Below, piece after piece: positions 44,922 to 52,561 of a DNA stretch of 64,000 nt. The translations under genes were made by a program, and so were the position numbers. Location of the stretch: positions 1 through 64,000 of the forward strand of contig JAWKUB010000008.1 of assembly GCA_041398745.1 (NCBI GenBank), in the 5' to 3' direction. This stretch comes from JACKHO01 sp041398745 (GTDB lineage: Bacteria > Planctomycetota > Planctomycetia > Planctomycetales > Planctomycetaceae). The notes beneath the pieces are model-generated. The model searched no databases. It saw only the letters and a program-made list of their open reading frames with translations, and was not told the DNA's origin. Every line of letters begins with the position of its first letter. Positions within the stretch are counted from its first letter, which is position 1.

Positions 44922-46229
44922 ATGCCAATACAGACCTACGACTTTTCCGGATCTCTCAATTCCACGAATGCCATTTCGCAGGACGAACTGCGTCAAATGG
45001 TCGGTTCCGCTATTGGGGCGGGTGCTGGCGAGTTTCGTCGCGCCGTGGAAGATGTCGCTCAGGAAGCAGAACAGAACCCCGGATTGAAAGTTCGTGCCGG
45101 AATTGGCCTGTTCTTCCTGGGACAGTCAGTTCGTGCAATCGATACCCTGAAAGGTTGCAAGGAAGGGATTGGGCGGTTCTATCGCGCTCAAGCCCTGTCG
45201 ACGTCTCGCAACTACGAAGAGGCTGCTGACGAATTCGAACAGGCCGGAAAGTTGGGATTTAATCCTACCGAGTGTACCTTGCGTCGTGCCGGTGAGTTGC
45301 GAAAACTCGGCCGCCTGGAAGATGCCGAAGCTCTCGTTCGCAGCACAGGTGCTGAAGGGGCTCGACTGGCTGAGTACTCCTACCAGATGGGATGTATTCT
45401 GGCTGACCGTGGTGACACCATTGGGGCCATTGAATACATCGAACGTGCGGTCGACATGGACCCGCATCACCAGCGGGCCTTGTTCTCGCTCGCCATTCAA
45501 AACAGCCGCCACGGCGATGATGAAGAGGCGATTCAACTGTACGAGCGCTGCCTGGCGCGTCCACCTTACTACGTCGGGGCTCTGCTGAACCTTGGCTTGC
45601 TGTACGAAGACAAGGAGAATTACTCGGCCGCTCAATACTGCTTCGAACGCGTGCTGAAGTACGACCCAGGCAACGAGCGTGCGGTCCTGTACTTGAAGGA
45701 CATCGAAGCCACGAGCGACATGTACGTTGACGAAGAGTCGGTGAAAAATCAGCAACGGATGGAGCAGTTGCTCAACCGTCCTGTTACCGATTTCGAATTG
45801 TCAGTGCGTAGTCGCAACTGTCTCGCGACCATGGGTATCCGGACTCTCGGCGACCTCACACGCATTAGCGAGCAGGAACTGCTGTCTGGTAAGAACTTCG
45901 GTGAGACCTCGCTGACTGAAGTTCGCGAGCTCATGTCAGCTCACGAGCTTTCCGTTGGAATGCATCTCCACGAGAAGCAGCGCGATACCGGAATCGACTT
46001 CCGCGAACTCTCACCTGAAGAGCAAGCCGTGCTGTCGACTCCAATCAGCGATATGAATCTTTCGGTTCGCAGTCGGAAGTGCATGTCGCGTTCGCAACTG
46101 GCGACCATTGGCGAACTCATTCAGCGTACGCCAGATGAACTTCTGGCAGCCAAGAACTTCGGTGTGACTTCGCTCAACGAAATTCGAGCCAAGCTTTCCG
46201 AACTCGGCCTGAAGTTGCGTAACGACTAA
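44922..46229 (+). CDS. TPR protein with two RNA polymerase alpha C-terminal-like domains
   Basis: The 435-residue product has TPR-like helical repeats from about 45 to 275 (for example AEYSYQMGCILADRGDTIGA and GALLNLGLLYEDKENYSAA). Two helix-hairpin-helix domains of the RNA polymerase alpha-CTD type follow. The first spans about 290-350 (LLNRPVTDFELSVRSRNCL, IRTLGDLTRISEQELLSGKN, FGETSLTEV). The second spans about 372-433 (LSTPISDMNLSVRSRKCM, IGELIQRTPDELLAAKNFG). In true alpha subunits this domain binds UP elements and activators. The tandem copy here could bind DNA or transcription factors, with the TPRs as a docking platform. A promoter at 44802 and a terminator at 46241 make it a single-gene unit. 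The arrangement recurs in planctomycetes as far as I know; function is unknown. Confidence 0.85.
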   Translation: MPIQTYDFSGSLNSTNAISQDELRQMVGSAIGAGAGEFRRAVEDVAQEAEQNPGLKVRAGIGLFFLGQSVRAIDTLKGCKEGIGRFYRAQALSTSRNYEEAADEFEQAGKLGFNPTECTLRRAGELRKLGRLEDAEALVRSTGAEGARLAEYSYQMGCILADRGDTIGAIEYIERAVDMDPHHQRALFSLAIQNSRHGDDEEAIQLYERCLARPPYYVGALLNLGLLYEDKENYSAAQYCFERVLKYDPGNERAVLYLKDIEATSDMYVDEESVKNQQRMEQLLNRPVTDFELSVRSRNCLATMGIRTLGDLTRISEQELLSGKNFGETSLTEVRELMSAHELSVGMHLHEKQRDTGIDFRELSPEEQAVLSTPISDMNLSVRSRKCMSRSQLATIGELIQRTPDELLAAKNFGVTSLNEIRAKLSELGLKLRND

Positions 46230-46240
46230 TCTGAATCCTC

Positions 46241-46271
46241 AGGGACGCCGCAATGTGGCGTCCCTGTTTTT
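46241..46271 (+). terminator. Rho-independent terminator after the TPR/alpha-CTD gene
   Basis: AGGGACGCC (46241-46249) and GGCGTCCCT (46257-46265) form a perfect 9-bp stem with a 7-nt loop, followed by GTTTTT. It starts 12 bp after the stop codon. Confidence 0.9.
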
Positions 46272-46300
46272 ATGCGCGTGAGAATGTCAGGAGGCGGCGG

Positions 46301-47224
46301 ATGCTGTTTGGGCGGTCGAACATCGAGTGGACCGACGACTCACAGCATCCCACCGACAGCGATTGCGCCGCTGCATTTCGCCTCCTGTCACGCAAGCTGC
46401 CTATGCTTCCTCGGGCAGCCGTGGTGTTGGGATCGGGGCTGGGCAAGTTCGTCAACGCTTTACGGCCCGTTTGTACGCTGCCGTATTCGGAAATCCCGGG
46501 ATTTCCGGTGCCGACGGCGACGGGACACGCTGGCAAGCTGCATCTGGTCGACTTGTTGGGACTCCCGGTCGCGGTGTTGCAGGGGCGTTGTCATCGATAC
46601 GAAGGTCACTCGCGGCAGGAGGTCACGCGTGTCGTGCGGACCATGCTGAACCTGGGAATTGAGCAGCTCATTGTTTCCTGTGCGGCTGGCGGGTTGAATC
46701 CCCGTTTCCGCGCCGGTGACCTCATGCTGTTCGACAGTCACATCGACTTTCTCGGCGCACATTGCTCGCAATGTGGTCCTGTCCAGCATGAACTGTATCC
46801 CGACGAAACCATGCGCCGTGTGGAGCGGGTCGCGCTCGACGAACAAATCGTGCTGCGACGCGGAACGTACATCGCAGTACCTGGACCAAATTACGAAACG
46901 CGGGCCGAACTGCGTTACCTGCGTGCCATTGGTGGCGATGCAATCGGCATGTCGAGCATTCCTGAGCTTCTGGAATCGCGTCGGCGCGGCATAAACGCGA
47001 TTGGCTTGGCCGCCATTACAAACGAATGTCGCCCTGACGCTCCGGAAACCGCCTCGGCGGAAGCCGTCATAGCAGAGGCTGAGGCGGCGGAACCACGGTT
47101 CCGCAAGCTTGTGCTCAGTCTGCTGGCCCGCATGGCGACTGCCGATTCAACCGTCGAATCGAAACGGTTCTCCCTCAACCCTGAGACCGCGCCGCCATCC
47201 AATATTCCACAAGATGCCGAGTGA
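46301..47224 (+). CDS. Purine nucleoside phosphorylase (class I, trimeric type)
   Basis: The enzyme splits purine nucleosides with phosphate in salvage. The 307-residue product shows AAVVLGSGLGKFVNAL, PGFPVPTATGHAGKLHLVDL, the phosphate-site GRCHRYEGHSRQEV, SCAAGGLNPRF, RGTYIAVPGPNYETRAELRY and AIGMSSIPELLESRRRGINA. These fit the class I PNP/MTA phosphorylase family. The Asn and Glu of the base site (TNECRPD and PGPNYE) are kept. AGGAGG lies 4-9 bp upstream of ATG 46301. The last 26 codons overlap the opposite-strand rodA 3' end and extend beyond the usual family end. Confidence 0.92.
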   Translation: MLFGRSNIEWTDDSQHPTDSDCAAAFRLLSRKLPMLPRAAVVLGSGLGKFVNALRPVCTLPYSEIPGFPVPTATGHAGKLHLVDLLGLPVAVLQGRCHRYEGHSRQEVTRVVRTMLNLGIEQLIVSCAAGGLNPRFRAGDLMLFDSHIDFLGAHCSQCGPVQHELYPDETMRRVERVALDEQIVLRRGTYIAVPGPNYETRAELRYLRAIGGDAIGMSSIPELLESRRRGINAIGLAAITNECRPDAPETASAEAVIAEAEAAEPRFRKLVLSLLARMATADSTVESKRFSLNPETAPPSNIPQDAE

Positions 47225-48292
47225 GGCCATGGTCATCACGAGGCTGGACCCGCCATAGCTGAGTAGTGGCAGGGTGAGCCCCGTAATGGGAGCGAGTCCC
47301 ACCGTCATGGCGGTGTTGATGAGGCATTGGGTCCCGAGCATGGCCACAATTCCCGTCGCCACCAGTCGACCGAACGGTTCGTGCGTGCGAAACGCAATGA
47401 GGATTCCCTGCAAAATGAGAGCCGCATAGAGAATCAAGACGGCCAGCGAACCGCAGACTCCCCAGCGTTCACCAATGAGGCAAAGCACAAAGTCGGTCCG
47501 TGCCGCCGGCAGTCGGTAGGCCGCCGGGTCGGCAACGCTTTCTCCCGAGAACTGACTTCCCCACGCTCCGCCGAGTGCAAGCATTTGCTTGGACTGGTTC
47601 AGGTGATAGCCATCACCACTGCGGTTGGCACCTTCGTCTGCCTGTTGAAAGACGGCGGTTACGCGGGACTTCTGTTCCACGCTCATTACCGACCAGAGTG
47701 CCGGCAGCAGGCATAGTCCGAGACCAATTGCTAACGCCAGGTGTGACAGCCGAGCTCCCGCTGCAACGAGAATTGCAAAGAGGACCGGAAAGAAGAGCAG
47801 CGATGTACCGAGGTCCGGTTCGCGCAGAATGAGAACCACCGGGATGGCCGTGACAAGTAGCGGGCCGCCCAGGCCAATGAGCGTGCGCTGATTTCGTTGA
47901 AACAGAAAGTGGCGTGACAGCAGAAAAATGGTTGCCAGCTTGGCAATTTCCGAGGGCTGCATATCGATGGGACCCAACGGAATCCAGCGGCGCGAACCGT
48001 TTCGCGGCGGAAAGAAATAAACCGCAACCAGCAATGCCAGAATGATGACGAATAACGGAACAGCGAGACGGCGCCATTCCCGGTAGGGAAATGCAATTGC
48101 TGCAGCAGCGACCGGGAGCGAAATAATGCCCCACAGAAGTTGTCGTCCGGCCAGAGTTCCGTCGCCCGCGAGCTCGTCGCCCCGGGCAATTCCCGAAACT
48201 CCCAGCAGGAATAGCAATAACACGGTTGGAGGCAGACACCAGAGCGGCGCATCAACCCAGCGAAATCCGTGCAATAACCGACTTGGCTTCAT
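47147..48292 (-). CDS. rodA: FtsW/RodA/SpoVE (SEDS) peptidoglycan polymerase family protein
   Basis: SEDS proteins polymerise glycan strands with a partner PBP. The 381-residue protein has about ten hydrophobic helices. Landmarks are GSRRWIPLGPIDMQPSEIAK, REPDLGTSLLFFPVLFAILV, the loop DGYHLNQSKQMLALGGAWG and GLTLPLLSYGGSSLVMTMAS (family GxPLPLxSYGGSS). It resembles RodA more than FtsW, because there is no other division gene nearby. Planctomycetes do have peptidoglycan, so a working SEDS gene is not surprising. It lies 31 bp after the ArsC-like gene on the same strand, probably cotranscribed. Confidence 0.88.
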   Translation of the reverse strand: MKPSRLLHGFRWVDAPLWCLPPTVLLLFLLGVSGIARGDELAGDGTLAGRQLLWGIISLPVAAAAIAFPYREWRRLAVPLFVIILALLVAVYFFPPRNGSRRWIPLGPIDMQPSEIAKLATIFLLSRHFLFQRNQRTLIGLGGPLLVTAIPVVLILREPDLGTSLLFFPVLFAILVAAGARLSHLALAIGLGLCLLPALWSVMSVEQKSRVTAVFQQADEGANRSGDGYHLNQSKQMLALGGAWGSQFSGESVADPAAYRLPAARTDFVLCLIGERWGVCGSLAVLILYAALILQGILIAFRTHEPFGRLVATGIVAMLGTQCLINTAMTVGLAPITGLTLPLLSYGGSSLVMTMASLGILWNIGWRRGLRVEGEPFRFDG

Positions 48293-48323
48293 GCACGAAT
48301 CCTACAATGTTTCCCGAAAACGC

Positions 48324-48674
48324 TCATCCGAGAAAGTCGTCGAAGGCCGACTCGTGGAAACCAATCAGGAATACAGTCCCCACCCGGATTGCCGGAGCAC
48401 GCAATTTTCCGCTGGGGCCAATGGCGATGTCATGAATCATGGCGTCTGTCACTGATTTGTCCGTCAGTTTCAAATCGACAATGCGTTTCCCTTTCACGCC
48501 AACAAGTCGCTTTGATTTGCGAATGAGTTGAATCGCTTCATCTGCCTCGAAACGAATCTTGTTTGCGATGACAGTTTCTTTTGGCTCGACGCCACGTTCG
48601 TCCAGCAACGACTGCATTTTGGTGCAAGAGTTGCAGTTCTTACGGTGATAGTACCAGTCCACACTTTTTGACAT
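48324..48674 (-). CDS. ArsC/Spx-like thioredoxin-fold protein
   Basis: The 116-residue product has the glutaredoxin-like start YYHRKNCNSCTKMQSLLDE with a CxxC pair, then ETVIANKIRFEADEAIQLIR. It continues as ArsC-family proteins do but with a shifted middle: VGVKGKRIVDLKLTDKSVTD and a cis-Pro strand LRAPAIRVGTVFLIGFHESAF. The Arg triad of true arsenate reductases is not obvious, so it may be a Spx-like or general thiol-disulfide protein. AGGAAG lies 6-11 bp before ATG 48674. No arsenic genes are adjacent, so arsenate reduction is not supported by context. Confidence 0.65.
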   Translation of the reverse strand: MSKSVDWYYHRKNCNSCTKMQSLLDERGVEPKETVIANKIRFEADEAIQLIRKSKRLVGVKGKRIVDLKLTDKSVTDAMIHDIAIGPSGKLRAPAIRVGTVFLIGFHESAFDDFLG

Positions 48675-49061
48675 CGTTCTTCCTGCAGTTCGTCGAGCAA
48701 CCAGTTGCGTCGAAGAATAGTGAGCGACGTGCAGAGTCACAATCATGACCCTGCAATGGGACCATTCGCGACGCACGGCGTGCGGATGTGCACAATGTGA
48801 TTGTCCGAAATCTTCCGTGTCAGTGGGGCGGGCCGCGGGAGTTGCATCGTGACGGTTGCATCAATTGAGTGGCTGTATCGATCTCAACAGTCCTGTTCGC
48901 AAAATCGTTCGTAAGATGCCAAGTTTCGACGACTTTTCCGGTAAAGCAAAGTCCGCATGGCGTGAGGATTGCTGGCTGCTAGACTGAATATGGGCCAGTC
49001 GTGCTCAATTCTGCACAATCTGTTTCAACCGATTTCCGGTTCAGCGGTCATGGAATAAACG

Positions 49062-50237
49062 ATGGCAAAGAAGCGTTCCACTTCAACGAAAACTGCAACC
49101 ACGCGGACCAAGGCGGCAAGTACACGCAAGCGATCTGGCTCGCCAAAGGTAAACGGTGCGGTTCGCAAAGTCTCACAGGGCGACATCTCTCCTTCACAGA
49201 CGAAGGCGGGCATTGAGCGTCACGAGGTCACGGAGTCGACTAAGGCGGCGCGGGAAGCCAAAGTCAATGCCGTCAAAGACATCATAGGAGCCGTCCCTCC
49301 GCATGACGTGCATACACTGGCGGACGTAGTGCAGGCCATTATGGATGGCACCTCATCCGATGACGCCGCCGTGCTGCGGGCTGCTCTTATGGGAAAGCCG
49401 GAGACGGTTCCCGATCGTCCAGTTCCTTCGCGCGATGACGAACTCTCGGAAGGTTGGCGCGAAGGAGAGTATCCTTACAAGAACCTCATGAGTCGCAAGA
49501 CTTATGAGAAGCAGAAGTATCGGCTGCAGGTTGAGTTGCTCAAGCTGCAACAGTGGGTCCGGCGAACGGGCGAGCGACTTGTCATTTTGTTTGAAGGTCG
49601 TGACGCAGCCGGAAAAGGGGGGACCATCAAGCGTTTCATGGAGCACCTGAATCCTCGTGGTGCCCGCGTGGTGGCTCTGGAGAAACCAACCGAGACCGAG
49701 CGTGGGCAGTGGTACTTTCAACGTTACGTCGAACATTTGCCGACTGCTGGCGAAATCGTGCTCTTCGACCGTTCCTGGTACAACCGTGCTGGCGTGGAAC
49801 GTGTCATGGGCTTTTGCACCGATGACGAATACCAGGAGTTCATTCGACAGGCTCCCGAATTCGAACGGAACCTCGTGCGGAGCGGAATTCACCTCATCAA
49901 ATTCTGGTTTTCTGTCAGCCGATCGGAACAGCGGCGACGATTCAAGGAACGGGAACAGCATCCCCTCAAGCAGTGGAAGTTGTCCCCTGTCGACTTGGCG
50001 TCGCTCGACAAATGGGATGAATACACCGTTGCGAAAGAAGCCATGTTCCGCTTCACCGACGTCGTCGACGCCCCCTGGACTGTGGTGAAATCTGACTGCA
50101 AGAAACGCGCTCGCCTCAACGCCCTGCGGTATGTGCTGCACAGTCTTTCCTACGACGGGAGAGACCTCCAGACAATTGGAGCCATCGACCCCCTTCTTGT
50201 TCGCCGTGCACCGTTGAATTACTCGGGCGACGATTGA
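49062..50237 (+). CDS. ppk2: Polyphosphate kinase 2 (PPK2) with long basic N-terminal extension
   Basis: PPK2 moves phosphate between polyphosphate and nucleotides. The catalytic part starts near residue 138 (YPYKNLMSRKTYEKQKYRLQ) and shows the Walker A ILFEGRDAAGKGGTIKRFME, the lid region PTETERGQWYFQRYV, Walker B EIVLFDRSWYNRAGVERVMG and the end VKSDCKKRARLNALRYVLHS. This is class I-like. The first 60 residues are Lys/Arg/Ser/Thr/Ala-rich (KKRSTSTKTATTRTKAAST), like histone H1 tails, followed by a helix with AREAKVNAVKDII. The extension is not part of the usual PPK2 fold of about 270 residues. ATG 49062 is the first start in frame. Confidence 0.92.
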   Translation: MAKKRSTSTKTATTRTKAASTRKRSGSPKVNGAVRKVSQGDISPSQTKAGIERHEVTESTKAAREAKVNAVKDIIGAVPPHDVHTLADVVQAIMDGTSSDDAAVLRAALMGKPETVPDRPVPSRDDELSEGWREGEYPYKNLMSRKTYEKQKYRLQVELLKLQQWVRRTGERLVILFEGRDAAGKGGTIKRFMEHLNPRGARVVALEKPTETERGQWYFQRYVEHLPTAGEIVLFDRSWYNRAGVERVMGFCTDDEYQEFIRQAPEFERNLVRSGIHLIKFWFSVSRSEQRRRFKEREQHPLKQWKLSPVDLASLDKWDEYTVAKEAMFRFTDVVDAPWTVVKSDCKKRARLNALRYVLHSLSYDGRDLQTIGAIDPLLVRRAPLNYSGDD

Positions 50238-50361
50238 GTCCATAAGAAGGGACGAGAACGCGTGAGGCAGTTCCCTCGTGTTTGCTGGCTTGATTTGCCA
50301 TCATCGAAAGACCTATGCAGTATTCCAATAGGAATACGCACTTGTTTTCGAAAGCAGAAGC

Positions 50362-50925
50362 ATGCCCAAAATACTCATGCCTATCGGTGATGGCACCGAG
50401 GTGCTCGATACATTTTACGCCTACTACCGGTTGCCGGAAGATGACTATGAAGTAGTCGTCGCTGGGCCTGAGACGCGTCTGTATCACACCGTGCTGCATG
50501 AAATACCGCCGAACCCCGCTGTTCCGTGGGACATTACAGAAGAACGGCCCGGCTATCATTTGCAGGCCGATGTGGCCTTCCGTGATTTACGATCTGAGGA
50601 CTTCGCCGGCGCATTCATTTCGGGTGGTCGCGCACCGGAATATATTCGGTACGACAGGGGCTTGTGTCGCGTCATTCGCGAAATTGCGGAGGCGGGAAAG
50701 CCTATTGCCTGCCTTTGTCACGGCATTGAAATCCTGACCGCAGCCGATTGTATTCGCGGTAAACGCTTCACCACCGTGCCCAAATGTGCCATGGACGGAC
50801 AACAAGGGGGCGGAGAGTACGTTGACCAAGACGTCGTGGTCGATGGCCAGCTCGTCACCGGTCGAGGCTATCAACAGAACACCGAGGTGCTCAAAGAATT
50901 CTTGAGAATGCTGAAGCGGTCCTGA
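50362..50925 (+). CDS. DJ-1/PfpI-family protein
   Basis: The 187-residue product shows the flavodoxin-like start KILMPIGDGTEVLDTFYAYY with the conserved Glu, EDFAGAFISGGRAPEYIRYD, and the nucleophile elbow KPIACLCHGIEILTAADCIR (Cys in CHG). VVDGQLVTGRGYQQNTEVLKE closes the fold. Relatives are deglycase/chaperone- or isonitrile-hydratase-like; the exact reaction cannot be told. It starts 124 bp after ppk2 on the same strand. Confidence 0.85.
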   Translation: MPKILMPIGDGTEVLDTFYAYYRLPEDDYEVVVAGPETRLYHTVLHEIPPNPAVPWDITEERPGYHLQADVAFRDLRSEDFAGAFISGGRAPEYIRYDRGLCRVIREIAEAGKPIACLCHGIEILTAADCIRGKRFTTVPKCAMDGQQGGGEYVDQDVVVDGQLVTGRGYQQNTEVLKEFLRMLKRS

Positions 50926-51057
50926 TGTTCAGACGACATGTCGACTACTGAATCGGATTCCCTGCGGGCGTATTGGCATTGACTTCTTTCTGACGCTTCG
51001 TGAGTTTGTCTCTCGTGAATTCGTCCAGTTCATACGCCCTCTTGAGTCCCTTGTCGG

Positions 51058-51633
51058 TTACACCGCGTCAATCCCCACGTGCAGTCGCAGGTTGGGGTGT
51101 TCGGCGAGCAGGGTGTTGAGTTTCTGTTCGACGGCAGGCCAGTCAGCGGGGGTGATTTCGAGTGTGACTCGGGTGAGGTCGGGCTGGTTGAGTTCTGTCG
51201 GATCCTCGCGGCGGAGTTGGGCGGGGCGAAAGAGGAGGTCGCGGTGTTCCTGTTCATCGAAGCCGGTGAGCGTGGCGTCGACATCGGGCAAATCAACCAG
51301 TTCGTCCATGAGGTTGAGCAGTTTGTCGACATCCCATGTGCTGCCGACGTGGGGATTGTTGAGAGCCACGTTCAACAGCTTTTCCCGCTCCAGGCTCAAC
51401 TCGACTACAATGCAGGGCACCATTTCCACGCCTCGATGTTCGAGCACCTGCAGCCGCTGATGCCCACCGACGATATGGCCCGTCACACTGTTCCAGACCA
51501 GCGGCTGCACGAGGTCGAATTCATCAAGCGACCGTTCGAGTTTTTTCCACGCCGCATCCCCCGGCTTCAATTTGACTCGGGGGTTGTACGGAGCTGGCTT
51601 GAGTTGGTCGATGGGGAGGAGTTCGTAGTTCAT
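51058..51633 (-). CDS. ParB/Srx-domain protein
   Basis: The 191-residue product begins LLPIDQLKPAPYNPRVKLKP, continues LERSLDEFDLVQPLVWNSVT and GHIVGGHQRLQVLEHRGVE (the CTP/DNA-binding GGHQRLxxL motif of ParB-like proteins), and then MVPCIVVELSLEREKLLNVA. These are the N-domain motifs of ParB/sulfiredoxin-fold proteins found in phages, plasmids and other mobile DNA. There is no parA beside it and the helix-turn-helix part of plasmid ParB is absent. The C-terminal 90 residues are not recognised. It lies downstream of an HTH gene on the same strand with repeats between. Confidence 0.8.
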   Translation of the reverse strand: MNYELLPIDQLKPAPYNPRVKLKPGDAAWKKLERSLDEFDLVQPLVWNSVTGHIVGGHQRLQVLEHRGVEMVPCIVVELSLEREKLLNVALNNPHVGSTWDVDKLLNLMDELVDLPDVDATLTGFDEQEHRDLLFRPAQLRREDPTELNQPDLTRVTLEITPADWPAVEQKLNTLLAEHPNLRLHVGIDAV

Positions 51634-51643
51634 AATGGTGTAT

Positions 51644-51780
51644 GGTTGAGATGGTTGAGGTCGATACGACGTTGAGACGGATGAAGGTGCTGAAGTTAGT
51701 TGATGGACGATTTTTCAATCTGCTTCTCGCAATTCTCAACTATCTCAACCGTGGCGGAGCCACATTCAACCATCTCAACC
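51644..51780. repeat. Three iteron-like TTGAGAT repeats between HTH and ParB-like genes
   Basis: GGTTGAGATGGTTGAGG (51644-51660) is the reverse complement of CTCAACCATCTCAACC-type repeats. Direct copies lie at 51735-51750 (CTCAACTATCTCAACC) and 51765-51780 (TTCAACCATCTCAACC). They fill the gap between the two genes and could bind either product. They may also be simple repeats of no function. Confidence 0.6.
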
Positions 51781-51821
51781 CGACGGTGCAATCCCGGCAA
51801 ATATGTCCAAGTTCCTTCGCA

Positions 51822-52169
51822 CTACCAGCTGCCGTTCGGATTCAATTTCCGATCCTGTGGTTGTGTCGAATCTTCGAAGTCGACTTCGTCATCGGGAAGG
51901 TCGAGGAATTCGGGGGCCGATTCGAAAGTGTCGCGGAGTTCCTGTTTGATGCGGGCCAGACAACGGGTGACGTGTCCTTTCGGATGTCCAAAAACGTTGC
52001 CGATTTGTTCGAGCGGCCAGCCTGCATTCTCCCGCAATGCGAGCATTGCGAGGTAACGCCAGCGGCGTTCGTTATCACCGGCGAAGTGAATGTGAATTGT
52101 CTTCCAGAAGTCATCCCGGCCCGTGCGGGGAAGGACAATTTTTGTACCGTTGCGACGTGTAACTGACAT
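51822..52169 (-). CDS. Helix-turn-helix protein, sigma-factor-like region
   Basis: The 115-residue product has an N-terminal region (TGRDDFWKTIHIHFAGDNER), then LAMLALRENAGWPLEQIGN and VFGHPKGHVTRCLARIKQEL. This is a sigma-70 region 4-like or ECF helix-turn-helix (EQIGxxxGxxxGxVxRxLxRIK). The C-terminus is acidic (DLPDDEVDFEDST). It is too short to be a sigma factor and fits a phage or mobile-element regulator. ATG 52169 starts it; there is no clear ribosome site. The next gene downstream on the strand is the ParB-like gene. Confidence 0.6.
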   Translation of the reverse strand: MSVTRRNGTKIVLPRTGRDDFWKTIHIHFAGDNERRWRYLAMLALRENAGWPLEQIGNVFGHPKGHVTRCLARIKQELRDTFESAPEFLDLPDDEVDFEDSTQPQDRKLNPNGSW

Positions 52170-52561
52170 GATTGACCACGCTAAAATGAGGGGAAAAGTC
52201 CAAGCGGAGCGATCATTCAATTTGGGGCTGGTTGCGCAACTTCAGTGGTGGTCGGATGACCATGCCCGTGCGCAACTCCTCAACCAATGAGCCACAGTCC
52301 GGAACGTCTGTGCCACCGGCTTGCTGAATGATCTGACTGGAATGAGATACGAAGAGCCCCTGAAAACCTTTCAGCGATTTTTCTCTTTTCCGCGGATTTG
52401 TGTCGCTGCTTCTCCGTAGCGATGAAAACGGCCTGATGTTGTCGGTGAGCTGAAGCAGTCACCGATTTATCGTTGTGACTTTTCTCAGCAAGGCTTCTGA
52501 CGTAGAAGTATGGAGCGAATTCCCTCAATTTCTGCTTCATGCTCGCCAGGAGACCTCTGAG
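52170..52561. repeat. Gap with a CACAG-type repeat copy (52293-52312)
   Basis: CACAGTCCGGAACGTCTGTG with CCACCGG following matches the dispersed hairpin family with two changes. The rest of the 392-bp gap shows no gene. It separates the HTH gene from the divergent SGNH esterase gene and so should hold both promoters. Confidence 0.5.

Noticed and set aside
49353..50243. Minus-strand frame over the PPK2 gene
   Set aside because: It is the shadow of the conserved Walker A/B gene on the plus strand.
50926..51057. Short minus-strand frame after the ParB-like gene
   Set aside because: About 40 codons of plausible composition but no start codon and no match recognised.
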